Position numbers and translations under genes: made by a program. From positions 1-34,486 of the forward strand of contig ONBO01000028.1 in the NCBI GenBank assembly GCA_900316125.1: a stretch of DNA of 34,486 bases, written 5' to 3'. Shown piece after piece: positions 10,016 to 17,178 of the stretch (positions are counted from its first letter, which is position 1; each line of letters opens with the position of its first letter). The notes below the pieces were generated by a model. The model worked only from the letters and a program-made list of their open reading frames with translations, was not told where the DNA came from and ran no database searches. This DNA comes from an uncultured Bacteroidales bacterium. Lineage in GTDB: Bacteria; Bacteroidota; Bacteroidia; Bacteroidales; Paludibacteraceae.

Positions 10016-10882
10016 TTAGATGTAGAACATATCATCAATTGACAGTCTCAGGTATCTGCTCACTGAAAGATAAGTAGCTATGAGCGTGATAATTATACCT
10101 GAAAGAATCATCACAAAGAATGATATGAGTATTGTATGCAGCATCTCAGTAGAGACTGCGGTGGTAATTTCTGACTGTGCCCAGAATATAATGCCAGACA
10201 GCATTCCCATTGCAATAATAGCTGACACCAAACCGGTTGCAGCTCCTTGTATCAGGAACGGACGGCGTATGAAAGCGCCTGTGGCGCCCACAAGTTTCAT
10301 TGTATGTATAAGGAATCTCTTGGCATACACTGAAAGACGCACCGTGTTGCTTATAAGAGCGTAAGATATCAAGATAAGCAAAATGGCAAATACAGAGAGG
10401 ACTGCCGACACCTTCTGAACATTCTTATTGACAGCATCTACAAGAACCTCTTGATATATAACATCTTTAACCTCAGGCATACGGCGCAGCCCAGCCTCAA
10501 TCTGGCTTATACTGTCTGTATTGGTATACTCTGCGTTAAGGTTCATCTCTATAGAGCCAAGCAGCGGGTTAAAGCCCAAGAACTCTACAGGATCCTGACC
10601 AAGCTCCTCTGCAAGCTCCTTGGCCGCACTCTCCTTGTCAATATACTGAGTGGACTTGCAGTAAGGCTGTGCGTCAATGCTCTTTTGCAGTTTCTGGACA
10701 TCGGCGGCCTTGACATCATCCTTAAGGACAACTGACATGGTTATATTCTCTCTGACAGCCACTGAAAGCTCACTTGACATTAGCAAAAGCGTGGTGGTCA
10801 CGCCTATAAGAAATATCACCAGAGAAATACTTATGACAGAAGTAAGTCTGGAGTTAAATATATGAGACGCTTGTATTGACAT
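10016..10882 (-). CDS. ftsX: Cell-division permease-like protein FtsX
   Basis: Membrane half of the FtsEX ABC-type complex, which couples ATP hydrolysis in the cytoplasm to activation of cell-wall hydrolases at the division site. The 288 residues show one N-terminal helix (about 16-35), a periplasmic domain (about 40-165, VLKDDVKAADVQKL, EFLGFNPLLGSIEM) and three C-terminal helices in an FtsX-type permease domain (ISYALISNTVRLSVYAKR, MKLVGATGAFIRRPFLIQGA). The partner ftsE is not in the window. It lies 4 bp after the YfhO-like gene. Confidence 0.95.
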   Translation of the reverse strand: MSIQASHIFNSRLTSVISISLVIFLIGVTTTLLLMSSELSVAVRENITMSVVLKDDVKAADVQKLQKSIDAQPYCKSTQYIDKESAAKELAEELGQDPVEFLGFNPLLGSIEMNLNAEYTNTDSISQIEAGLRRMPEVKDVIYQEVLVDAVNKNVQKVSAVLSVFAILLILISYALISNTVRLSVYAKRFLIHTMKLVGATGAFIRRPFLIQGAATGLVSAIIAMGMLSGIIFWAQSEITTAVSTEMLHTILISFFVMILSGIIITLIATYLSVSRYLRLSIDDMFYI

Positions 10883-10886
10883 TTTA

Positions 10887-13451
10887 CTATTTTTTAACGT
10901 TTTTTCTTTTTACCGCCGCAAAGATAATACCGCAAAAAGCCAAAGTCAAGAGAATTGACGAAATAATTGAAATAATTTTTCCAATTCTGTATGAGGATGG
11001 GTCAAAAACAAAGGTTATCTTGTAATTTCCGGCCTCAAGGTTCATAGCTCTCAACAGATAGTCAGCCCTAAAGAAAGGCACCTCTTTCTCTCCGATGTAA
11101 GCGTGCCAGCCCGTGTAGTAAAATATCTCAGAGAAGACAGCCAGCTGCGGAGTCTTGGCAGAGAATGCATATTCCAGACGGTTAGGCTCGTATGATATCA
11201 GCTGGATATCAGCCCCTTCAGTTTCAAACACGGTATCTTTCACACATTCTTTCAGGCTTTTATCAACCAGAACCACAGACTGCAAGTCAACATCATCAAG
11301 GAGGTCTATCTCATCATCAGGAGTGGCTGCAAACTGAACCCTGTCAACAAGCCAGGCATTACCGTAAGCATAGTTATTAAGCAGAGGCAGTGACGCTCCT
11401 GAAATTATAACGTACTTAGTGTTCAGCATGTTAAGTATTGGAGTGTTTCCAAACACCTTGTATATGTCAGCCTCCGATGTAATCTGACGCAGGCTGCTTA
11501 CAAACCTATCAAGCTCAGGGGAGAGCTGAACGTCTATAAGTTCTTGATACCTACGTAGTTTTACCGCACTATAGCCTCCCACGTCCTTATGGAAATATGC
11601 TGGTTTTGAGCTGTTGAAGATATCAACAGTGGCGTCAAGCACACGGAAATCAAGTGATTTATCTTTGAGTATGTACTTATCTGCAAAAGATGGCGAGAAC
11701 GGCTTGTCCACAACGTTATCCTCCACAAAATCGCTGCTACTGAGGTAACGTGCTGCTATAGGTATCATATCGGCGGCGAAAAGTACTCCTAAAGCCACCG
11801 ATGCAACCACAGTGCTCAGTTTACCTTTAATATAAACGAACAACACTGATGCGGCAAGCAATATGAAAATAAGGGAGCGCAACGCATCAGAGCTGAGTAG
11901 AGACATTCTGTCCATTGGCAGTGTATCCTGCATAAATCCATAGGAGCCAGCTAGTTTGGCATCCTGCGGTGATACAAATGAGCCTGCAAGTGAAGGAGCA
12001 ACCCAAAAGAGCAGACAAACAAACCCAGTGACGCCTGCTGATATGTAAAGCGCTTTTAGCTTGCGCTGAGCGTCAACATCGGCGTTAAAAATCTCTTTAA
12101 CACCAAGCAGCGCCAGTACACACATAGCCAAACAGGTTATAGTCAGAGTCATAGACACTGTGCGGAACTTATTGTACATAGGCACATAGTCTATGAAGAA
12201 GTCTGTAAATGGCATAAAGTTCCTACCCCATGACAGAAGCAGGCCAAGAACGGCAGCCGCAAACAGCCACCACTTTTCACGCCCTGGAACAATAATCATG
12301 CCCAGCAGAAACAGAAAACATACAATGGCGCCAACATACACAGGACCCGATGTGAACGGCTGGTCGCCCCAGTAGAGCGGCAGATTGAACGTATACATCA
12401 GTTCATCCAGGTTCCTTGGTCTCAAAGAGTTAGGATTGGTCTGCATTGCGCGGTCAAGACGCTCCTTGTCAGAAGACGAAAGCCCTGTTGAAGATTTCTT
12501 GTATCCATAAAGCTCGCCTATCTTCTCTGCAGTCTTTGAATCAGCGTCAAGTTTGCCGGCAGAGCCGCCGCCTCTGAAGTTTGGGATCATCAGAGTGAAT
12601 GACTCCCCTATTCCGTAACTCCATGCAGTGATGTAATCTTTATCAAGACCATGATTATCAGAGCCTTTAACTGTAAGGCCATTACTTTCTCCACGCATAG
12701 TGGCCTTAACATACTCCTGTGTTGTTATTATTCTGGTGGCGTTAAGCCCTACAGCCATCAACGCTCCTACCACAAGCAGGCCCAATGTTTTGAAAAAATC
12801 AGGAATACGCTTCTCTTTTATAGCAAAAACCAGTTCAGAAACACCTAAGCATATAACAATGAAGAGTGTGTAATAGATAATCTGGACATGATTTGCATAG
12901 AGGCCAAGCCCCAGGAACAGAGCAAGAAGCGCAGCTCCAGTAAGCCGCCCCCGCCAGCTGTTATTCTTAAACGCATAGTATATTGAAGCGACTATGGGCG
13001 CCATATAGGCTATAGCCACAGCCTTGGTGTTATGGCCAGCCACTATTATTATAAGGTTATAGGACCCAAAGGCGAAAGCCACGGCACCACCAATTGAAAG
13101 CCAAGGGTTTACACCGAAAATTACAAGCAGTATGTAAAACCCTATAAGGTAGAGGAACACTCTATATGTGGGTCCTGGCAACACTCTAAGGCACGTGTCA
13201 ATATACCTTACCACCGATGCCGGCTCTGACATGGATATCTGGTAGGTTGGCATACCGCCGAACATGGCCCCAGTCCACAGGGTCTGCTCATCGTGGGTTT
13301 TATTATACTCCACCGCCTCATGGCTCATTCCCATGTAGCTCTGAGTGTCAGATCCAAAAATAGTTTTACCCTGAAGAACCGGATATAGATAGGCAAAAGT
13401 GAGTGTAAGAAACACCACAACTGCAACTATGTGTGGGACAAATCTTTTCAT
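10887..13451 (-). CDS. YfhO-family polytopic membrane protein (GT-C-like)
   Basis: An 854-residue membrane protein with around a dozen hydrophobic helices in the first ~560 residues and one near the C-terminus, separated by a soluble region (about 580-800). The N-terminus MKRFVPHIVAVVVFLTLTFA, the extracytoplasmic block GKTIFGSDTQSYMG and FGGMPTYQIS are typical of the YfhO family of Bacteroidota, related to GT-C glycosyltransferases that use polyprenyl-linked sugars. The acidic residue in GSDTQ is a plausible catalytic position. Which sugar is transferred, if any, cannot be seen. It is the first gene of the six-gene operon and has a clear promoter. Confidence 0.85.
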   Translation of the reverse strand: MKRFVPHIVAVVVFLTLTFAYLYPVLQGKTIFGSDTQSYMGMSHEAVEYNKTHDEQTLWTGAMFGGMPTYQISMSEPASVVRYIDTCLRVLPGPTYRVFLYLIGFYILLVIFGVNPWLSIGGAVAFAFGSYNLIIIVAGHNTKAVAIAYMAPIVASIYYAFKNNSWRGRLTGAALLALFLGLGLYANHVQIIYYTLFIVICLGVSELVFAIKEKRIPDFFKTLGLLVVGALMAVGLNATRIITTQEYVKATMRGESNGLTVKGSDNHGLDKDYITAWSYGIGESFTLMIPNFRGGGSAGKLDADSKTAEKIGELYGYKKSSTGLSSSDKERLDRAMQTNPNSLRPRNLDELMYTFNLPLYWGDQPFTSGPVYVGAIVCFLFLLGMIIVPGREKWWLFAAAVLGLLLSWGRNFMPFTDFFIDYVPMYNKFRTVSMTLTITCLAMCVLALLGVKEIFNADVDAQRKLKALYISAGVTGFVCLLFWVAPSLAGSFVSPQDAKLAGSYGFMQDTLPMDRMSLLSSDALRSLIFILLAASVLFVYIKGKLSTVVASVALGVLFAADMIPIAARYLSSSDFVEDNVVDKPFSPSFADKYILKDKSLDFRVLDATVDIFNSSKPAYFHKDVGGYSAVKLRRYQELIDVQLSPELDRFVSSLRQITSEADIYKVFGNTPILNMLNTKYVIISGASLPLLNNYAYGNAWLVDRVQFAATPDDEIDLLDDVDLQSVVLVDKSLKECVKDTVFETEGADIQLISYEPNRLEYAFSAKTPQLAVFSEIFYYTGWHAYIGEKEVPFFRADYLLRAMNLEAGNYKITFVFDPSSYRIGKIISIISSILLTLAFCGIIFAAVKRKNVKK

Positions 13452-13470
13452 AACCTAAATTTTAAGCGGA

Positions 13471-13502
13471 CAAAGATACATATAAGCCGCAGCAAATGCA
13501 AA
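13471..13502 (-). promoter_or_regulatory. Promoter of the YfhO-ftsX-DUF3098-uppP-truB-queA operon
   Basis: On the minus strand -33 TTTG (13499-13502), a 20-bp spacer and -7 TATCTTTG (13471-13478). It sits immediately beyond the terminator of the upstream FISUMP lipoprotein gene. Confidence 0.8.
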
Positions 13503-13507
13503 TTAAA

Positions 13508-13545
13508 TAAAAAAAAGTCGCAGCCTCCAAACAGGAGACTGCGAC
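13508..13545 (-). terminator. Rho-independent terminator of the minus-strand FISUMP lipoprotein gene
   Basis: GTCGCAG (minus-strand copy at 13539-13545) pairs with CTGCGAC (13517-13523), extended after one mismatch by CTCC/GGAG, with a 5-nt loop and then TTTTTTTTA. It lies 23 bp past the stop codon. Confidence 0.9.
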
Positions 13546-13568
13546 AACCACTAAAATTAAACCAACTA

Positions 13569-14258
13569 TTAATCTTTAACGCAACGAACGCTCAGATTTG
13601 CCATCTTACCAGCCTCATCAACTGACTTCCACTCTGTTCCCCAATATTGGATAATAAGAGCACCATCACGGAACCAGAAACCGGTTACATTATCACCAAG
13701 ATTGCCACCGTGACCCTTCTCTCTTTCAATTGAGAAGCCAGATTTGTTATTACCATCCCAGTGTGAAGATCTCAAAGCAAGTGAAAGGCAGCTGCCATCA
13801 TTTACATCACAACCTGCATCTCCCTTTACCATAGCTGCAGTCCAAGCCCACTCATCAAGAGATGGCAGGTGCCAGCCTTTAGGGCATACACCCTGCTGAT
13901 TGTTATCACCTTTGTGGTTCTCATAAGCGTCATAGTAGCTGTAAAGTTTGCCAGCTGCTCCATCTTCTGTATAAGCAACAGGTGTTCCATCAGCATAAGT
14001 GGTATATCTTGAGTTGCAGCTCATCCATACACGGTCAATAAAATTATAACCACCGTATTGAACATTAGCTGAATTCCATACATGAAGTTCATGGAACATA
14101 CCGTCAGAAGATGGTGTCCAATCTGGAACAAACGCTTCAGTTTCTGTTTGAGCTTTAGCAACCTCTGAAGCAGACTGAACATCTGCCTTCTTTGTACAAG
14201 AAGTAAATACACTGCCGGCAGCAATAATGGCAGTCAAAATAATCATTGAATTTTTCAT
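13569..14258 (-). CDS. FISUMP-domain lipoprotein A
   Basis: A 229-residue lipoprotein: signal peptide with lipobox-like VFTSC (lipidated Cys about 21), a short Ser/Ala/Thr/Glu-rich stalk, then a FISUMP domain (about 50-229) with the hallmark blocks RVWMSCN, KLYSYYDAY, GVCPKGWHLPSLDEW, a late FWFRDGAL and the terminal LSVRCVKD. The domain is known as a large paralogous family on Fibrobacter and Bacteroidota surfaces; its function is unknown to me, though the fold is thought to be binding-like. Residues 18-36 (TSCTKKADVQSASEVA) are nearly shared with the divergent gene at 15016-15612, so the two are paralogues pointing away from each other around a tRNA gene. Confidence 0.88.
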   Translation of the reverse strand: MKNSMIILTAIIAAGSVFTSCTKKADVQSASEVAKAQTETEAFVPDWTPSSDGMFHELHVWNSANVQYGGYNFIDRVWMSCNSRYTTYADGTPVAYTEDGAAGKLYSYYDAYENHKGDNNQQGVCPKGWHLPSLDEWAWTAAMVKGDAGCDVNDGSCLSLALRSSHWDGNNKSGFSIEREKGHGGNLGDNVTGFWFRDGALIIQYWGTEWKSVDEAGKMANLSVRCVKD

Positions 14259-14322
14259 TTTAATAATCTTTTTAATTGTTTGTTAATATAAGTTAAAATT
14301 ATTGTCGGTCGCGACACCGATG

Positions 14323-14330
14323 CAAAAGTA
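14323..14330 (-). promoter_or_regulatory. Likely -7 element for FISUMP lipoprotein A
   Basis: TACTTTTG on the minus strand, 65 bp before the ATG; no TTTG at the right distance is seen. Just downstream, TCGGT (14305-14309) and ACCGA (14316-14320) can form a small hairpin at the predicted 5' end of the message. Confidence 0.5.
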
Positions 14331-14537
14331 AAACGTGAATTTATTTAACGCCACTCAAAGATTGTTAAAACGCATTTAACACGTCTAAATTTAACATATC
14401 CGTTACAAAACCGTTTCAAACGTTAAAACACAATTATTACCAAAGATTAGGAATTATCATATTTAATGCATTTTAACTATTTTAGTCATAGAAATAATTT
14501 CACCTTTAAAAAGAAAATATGTTTAAATTAAAATTAT
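14331..14537. other. AT-rich spacer, no gene seen
   Basis: About 200 bp between the -7 box of FISUMP gene A and that of tRNA-Pro. It is rich in TTAAA and AAACGTTAAA-like words but I see no open frame, stable hairpin or recognisable site. Confidence 0.6.
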
Positions 14538-14545
14538 TACCTTTG
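14538..14545 (+). promoter_or_regulatory. -7 element of the tRNA-Pro(CGG) promoter
   Basis: TACCTTTG, 10 bp before the mature tRNA 5' end. No matching TTTG is found at the usual -33 distance. Confidence 0.55.
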
Positions 14546-14555
14546 CGGACGCAAT

Positions 14556-14628
14556 CGGGGTTTAGCGCAGTTGGTAGCGCGCTACGTTCGGGACGTAGAG
14601 GTCGCAAGTTCGAATCTTGTAACCCCGA
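14556..14628 (+). tRNA. tRNA-Pro (anticodon CGG)
   Basis: The cloverleaf folds completely: acceptor CGGGGTT/AACCCCG with discriminator A, D-stem GCGC/GCGC, anticodon stem CTACG/CGTAG around loop TTCGGGA (anticodon CGG), and T-arm GCAAG-TTCGAAT-CTTGT. The 3' CCA is not encoded (CAA follows). It decodes the proline codon CCG. A second proline tRNA lies at 25907. Confidence 0.97.
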
Positions 14629-14639
14629 CAAAACAAAAT

Positions 14640-14670
14640 GGAGTTTGCCGCAAGGTGAACTCCGTTTTAT
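14640..14670 (+). terminator. Terminator of tRNA-Pro(CGG), GNRA-loop hairpin
   Basis: Arms at 14640-14649 and 14654-14663 form a 10-bp stem (two G-T pairs) closed by a GCAA tetraloop, followed by TTTTATTT. It begins 11 bp after the tRNA. Confidence 0.85.
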
Positions 14671-14678
14671 TTGAGTGC

Positions 14679-14766
14679 AGAGCGTCAAATGCTCGCATTT
14701 GTAAGCTCTAAGCGAAAATAAAATGAGTTGCGAGCCTCTGCGAGGCTCGCAGCTCTATTTTGTTTT
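14679..14766. repeat. Two nested palindromes downstream of tRNA-Pro(CGG)
   Basis: First hairpin: outer AGAGC/GCTCT (14679-14683/14705-14709) enclosing CAAATG-CTCG-CATTTG (14686-14701). Second: a perfect TGCGAGCCTC/GAGGCTCGCA pair (14729-14738/14742-14751) with loop TGC, which extends outward through GAG/CTC and an A-rich/T-rich flank (about 14717-14766). With A and T tracts on both sides the second could terminate transcription in either direction. Confidence 0.75.
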
Positions 14767-14838
14767 AAGCCAGCCTGCGGCGGCATATCAAGATCACGGA
14801 GCAGATGCGACGTAATCTTGTTTAAGCCAGCCTGCGGC
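14764..14838. repeat. Palindromic repeat module, copy 1 (32-nt hairpin between 18-bp direct repeats)
   Basis: An 18-bp direct repeat (TTTAAGCCAGCCTGCGGC) at 14764-14781 and 14821-14838 brackets a 32-nt imperfect palindrome at 14789-14820: arms CAAGAT-C-ACG and CGT-A-ATCTTG around GAGC-AGAT-GCGA. The same architecture recurs after the other proline tRNA (26031-26093). Confidence 0.85.
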
Positions 14839-14842
14839 CCTG

Positions 14843-14883
14843 CTTGTAACTACCCTGCAACACACTTGTAACCGCCTTGTAAC
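14843..14883. repeat. Four CTTGTAAC-type boxes at exact 11-bp spacing
   Basis: CTTGTAAC at 14843, 14865 and 14876 and the variant CCTGCAAC at 14854 follow each other with an 11-bp period. They end about 70 bp upstream of the -7 box of FISUMP lipoprotein B and face one side of the helix, which is what a multi-site regulator-binding array would look like. The binding protein is unknown. Confidence 0.65.
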
Positions 14884-14953
14884 ATCTTCAATAAAACTTC
14901 ATGCCTGTTAATATTTTTAACACTTTAAACATTCGCATTAAGATACGGCACCT

Positions 14954-14978
14954 TACATTTGCATCGCAATTGCAAATG
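14954..14978 (+). promoter_or_regulatory. Likely -7 element and overlapping inverted repeat of FISUMP lipoprotein B
   Basis: TACATTTG at 14954-14961 fits the -7 consensus. It overlaps an 8-bp inverted repeat, CATTTGCA (14956-14963) and TGCAAATG (14971-14978) with a 7-nt spacer, a plausible operator. The start region TTTGCATCG is shared with the promoter of paralogue A. Confidence 0.5.
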
Positions 14979-15015
14979 AAAACATTTATTAACACATTTA
15001 TTAAAGATTATTAAA

Positions 15016-15612
15016 ATGAAAGTAAGAAAATTATTTTTCGCTGCAGCCGCAGTTATAACTTTGACAGCAGCATTCACTTCTTGTACAAAAAAGTCTGACG
15101 TACAGTCTTCAACAGAAATTGCCACATCAACAGTAGGTATATTCAGACCAGACCACTCAAAGGTTATTGTTGACAAAGATGGTAACGAGTACCAGCAGGT
15201 TAACATCCACCGTTATTCTTGGATGACATCAAACCTCAAGACAGAATCAGCTCAATCTGTTAAAACACCTGACGGCAGACACTACAGTTTTCGTGACGCA
15301 CACAACGGAGTTTGTCCTGAAGGATGGTCCCTGCCAACAACTGATGCATGGGAGGATCTGAAAGAGGAACTTGGCAAACACTGCGACGGAGGTGATGAAG
15401 CAGGTATTTCAAAAGCACTCAGATGTGATGCATGGAACTTTGGAACAAACTCATCAGCTCTTGATTTCAAGCCATTTATACGTTCAAGCTATACAGCTTT
15501 CTGGCTTGCTGACGGCGCTGTTTACATCTATGAAAACAGTTACGAGGTAAAAGACGCAGTAAACATTCCAGAAAACATAATGCTCGCAATACGTTGCGTA
15601 CGTAACAACTAA
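15016..15612 (+). CDS. FISUMP-domain lipoprotein B
   Basis: A 198-residue lipoprotein with a signal peptide ending AFTSC (Cys about 23) and a FISUMP domain (about 55-198): WMTSNLKTE, HYSFRDAHNGVCPEGWSLP, AFWLADGAVYIY and the terminal IMLAIRCVRNN. The mature N-terminus TKKSDVQSSTEIA almost repeats that of the divergent paralogue at 13569-14258, while the domains have diverged strongly. Presumably surface or periplasmic; function unknown. It is a single-gene unit ended by a strong bidirectional terminator. Confidence 0.87.
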   Translation: MKVRKLFFAAAAVITLTAAFTSCTKKSDVQSSTEIATSTVGIFRPDHSKVIVDKDGNEYQQVNIHRYSWMTSNLKTESAQSVKTPDGRHYSFRDAHNGVCPEGWSLPTTDAWEDLKEELGKHCDGGDEAGISKALRCDAWNFGTNSSALDFKPFIRSSYTAFWLADGAVYIYENSYEVKDAVNIPENIMLAIRCVRNN

Positions 15613-15630
15613 TTAAACATTCCATCAACA

Positions 15631-15665
15631 AAAAAGAGTTTGCCAAACGGCAAACTCTTTTTTTT
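15631..15665. terminator. Bidirectional terminator between convergent genes
   Basis: AAAAAGAGTTTGCC (15631-15644) and its exact complement (15649-15662) with loop AAAC give a perfect 14-bp stem flanked by A and T tracts. It serves the FISUMP gene B on the plus strand and the SDR-finger gene on the minus strand. Confidence 0.92.
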
Positions 15666-15681
15666 GCATAAACATTAAATA

Positions 15682-17163
15682 TTATTCCCATCCGTCAAAA
15701 ACGTCCTCACCATAGAAATTATTCTCATCCTTGCTGTGAATAGGATACCAAATCTGAGCAAAGAACGGATTCTTCTTAGCAATATGGTCATAGTTCCATG
15801 GCATAGGAGTACACTCAGGGCACCAATGTCCTCCCAACAGAACAAGAGCAGGAGATGCCTTAAAGGTGTGTCCCTCAGCGCACTGCCATTCAAGCGGAGT
15901 GGCAAGGTCGCCCTTTACCATGCTCTCAGACAAACATTTGCCGCCACGGAATTCAGCAGCCTTACGCATGTCTTCAATATCAAGTTCTGAGTGTGGCTTG
16001 CTCTCATCATATCCGTGCTTGATATCTACTACAGGGGTCTCTGACGGGCGTGAGAGATCCTGCTCTCTCCATGGCTTGATGGCTTTGTATGCCTCCATAG
16101 AACCATAGTAAGCCGCAATACGCTGCTGTTCATTATTCTCAACCCAATACTGAGTACCCCACTTCTTTTTATATGCCATAGGGCGCATTGCCATTTTAAT
16201 TATAAAGGCTGGTACAATACGTGCAAGACTGTAGAACCAAGGAAGCTTTTTGCCCATCTGTTTGAAATACTCATCTACAGGTACATTTGCTCTGAAATGG
16301 AGATAGTTTTCCAGACGGTCGCTGTCCTGATACCACTGCCCGTGGAAGTTGCGTAACACAAACCATTGAGGCTCAAATATTTTTTCAGGGCGTGGGCATG
16401 AAATGGTGTCAAGTAATTTACATTCAAACTCATAGTTTGTAAGTCTGTACTCCTTACCTGAACCTATATTGTAAAAGTTGTTCCAGAATTCATCTGGCAC
16501 GTTATCTTCAACCACATTGGCAAGCAGACGTCCTGAATCCTCCACTGTGGCCCACTCTAAAACGCCTCTTAGCGGTACATGAAACATGATAGGGTCATAC
16601 TTGCTAAGAATGCCCGGATGCAGAATACCGCTCTGGCGCAAACTTACCCAATTCTTTATACCGGACTCCACAATAACTTTTTCAGCCTGTGTTTTAGATA
16701 TGGCGTAGTGGTCATATACACTTATGCAGATTGGGTCTCCGGTGCGTCCCCAGTGGATAGGTTCACTACGGTCAGATGTCTGAGCCACTGTGCCTATATA
16801 CACCACTTTGATATTATCTTTGTTTGGCTGTGCCAAAACAGCCTTAGCTATATTCTCAGCTGCTCCCACATTTGTTTTTATGGTGCGTTTTGGATAGTAG
16901 TCAGCAGCTGGAGATACCATGCCTCCCACGTGTAGTACGTAATCGGCTCCTGTAACACCAGCAAGCACATCTTCATACTTAAGCAGATTGCCCCAAACCA
17001 CTTTCACGCCCATATCCATGTATTGGGCAAGTTTCTTACGGTTAATCTTGCTGTCTCTTGCAAGCACTGTTACGTTAAAACGGTCAAGTTTTTTTGATAA
17101 CTCTTTTAGTCCTGCTGCACCCATCACGCCAGTGGCGCCAGTGAGAAATATTGTTTTTTTCAT
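15682..17163 (-). CDS. Extended SDR (NAD-dependent epimerase/dehydratase) with C-terminal zinc-finger-like domain
   Basis: A 493-residue protein. Residues 1-~310 are an extended short-chain dehydrogenase/reductase: Rossmann glycine motif TGATGVMG (8-15) and the catalytic pair in YAISK (Y153, K157). A helical linker (about 310-400) follows. Residues 407-451 contain C410, C428, H432, C448 and C451 in the contexts GGKCLSE, WQCAEGHTF and GHWCPEC, resembling the treble-clef fingers found in phage and homing-endonuclease-associated proteins. Substrate and reaction are unknown; the finger may bind zinc and a nucleic acid or just brace the fold. It starts 15 bp after the cstA stop and shares its transcript. 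Confidence 0.85.
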   Translation of the reverse strand: MKKTIFLTGATGVMGAAGLKELSKKLDRFNVTVLARDSKINRKKLAQYMDMGVKVVWGNLLKYEDVLAGVTGADYVLHVGGMVSPAADYYPKRTIKTNVGAAENIAKAVLAQPNKDNIKVVYIGTVAQTSDRSEPIHWGRTGDPICISVYDHYAISKTQAEKVIVESGIKNWVSLRQSGILHPGILSKYDPIMFHVPLRGVLEWATVEDSGRLLANVVEDNVPDEFWNNFYNIGSGKEYRLTNYEFECKLLDTISCPRPEKIFEPQWFVLRNFHGQWYQDSDRLENYLHFRANVPVDEYFKQMGKKLPWFYSLARIVPAFIIKMAMRPMAYKKKWGTQYWVENNEQQRIAAYYGSMEAYKAIKPWREQDLSRPSETPVVDIKHGYDESKPHSELDIEDMRKAAEFRGGKCLSESMVKGDLATPLEWQCAEGHTFKASPALVLLGGHWCPECTPMPWNYDHIAKKNPFFAQIWYPIHSKDENNFYGEDVFDGWE

Positions 17164-17178
17164 GTGGAAAGTACTTAT

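Noticed and set aside
14506..14688. Open frame antisense to tRNA-Pro(CGG)
   Set aside because: It is the complement of a tRNA plus its terminator; the ORF has no family resemblance.
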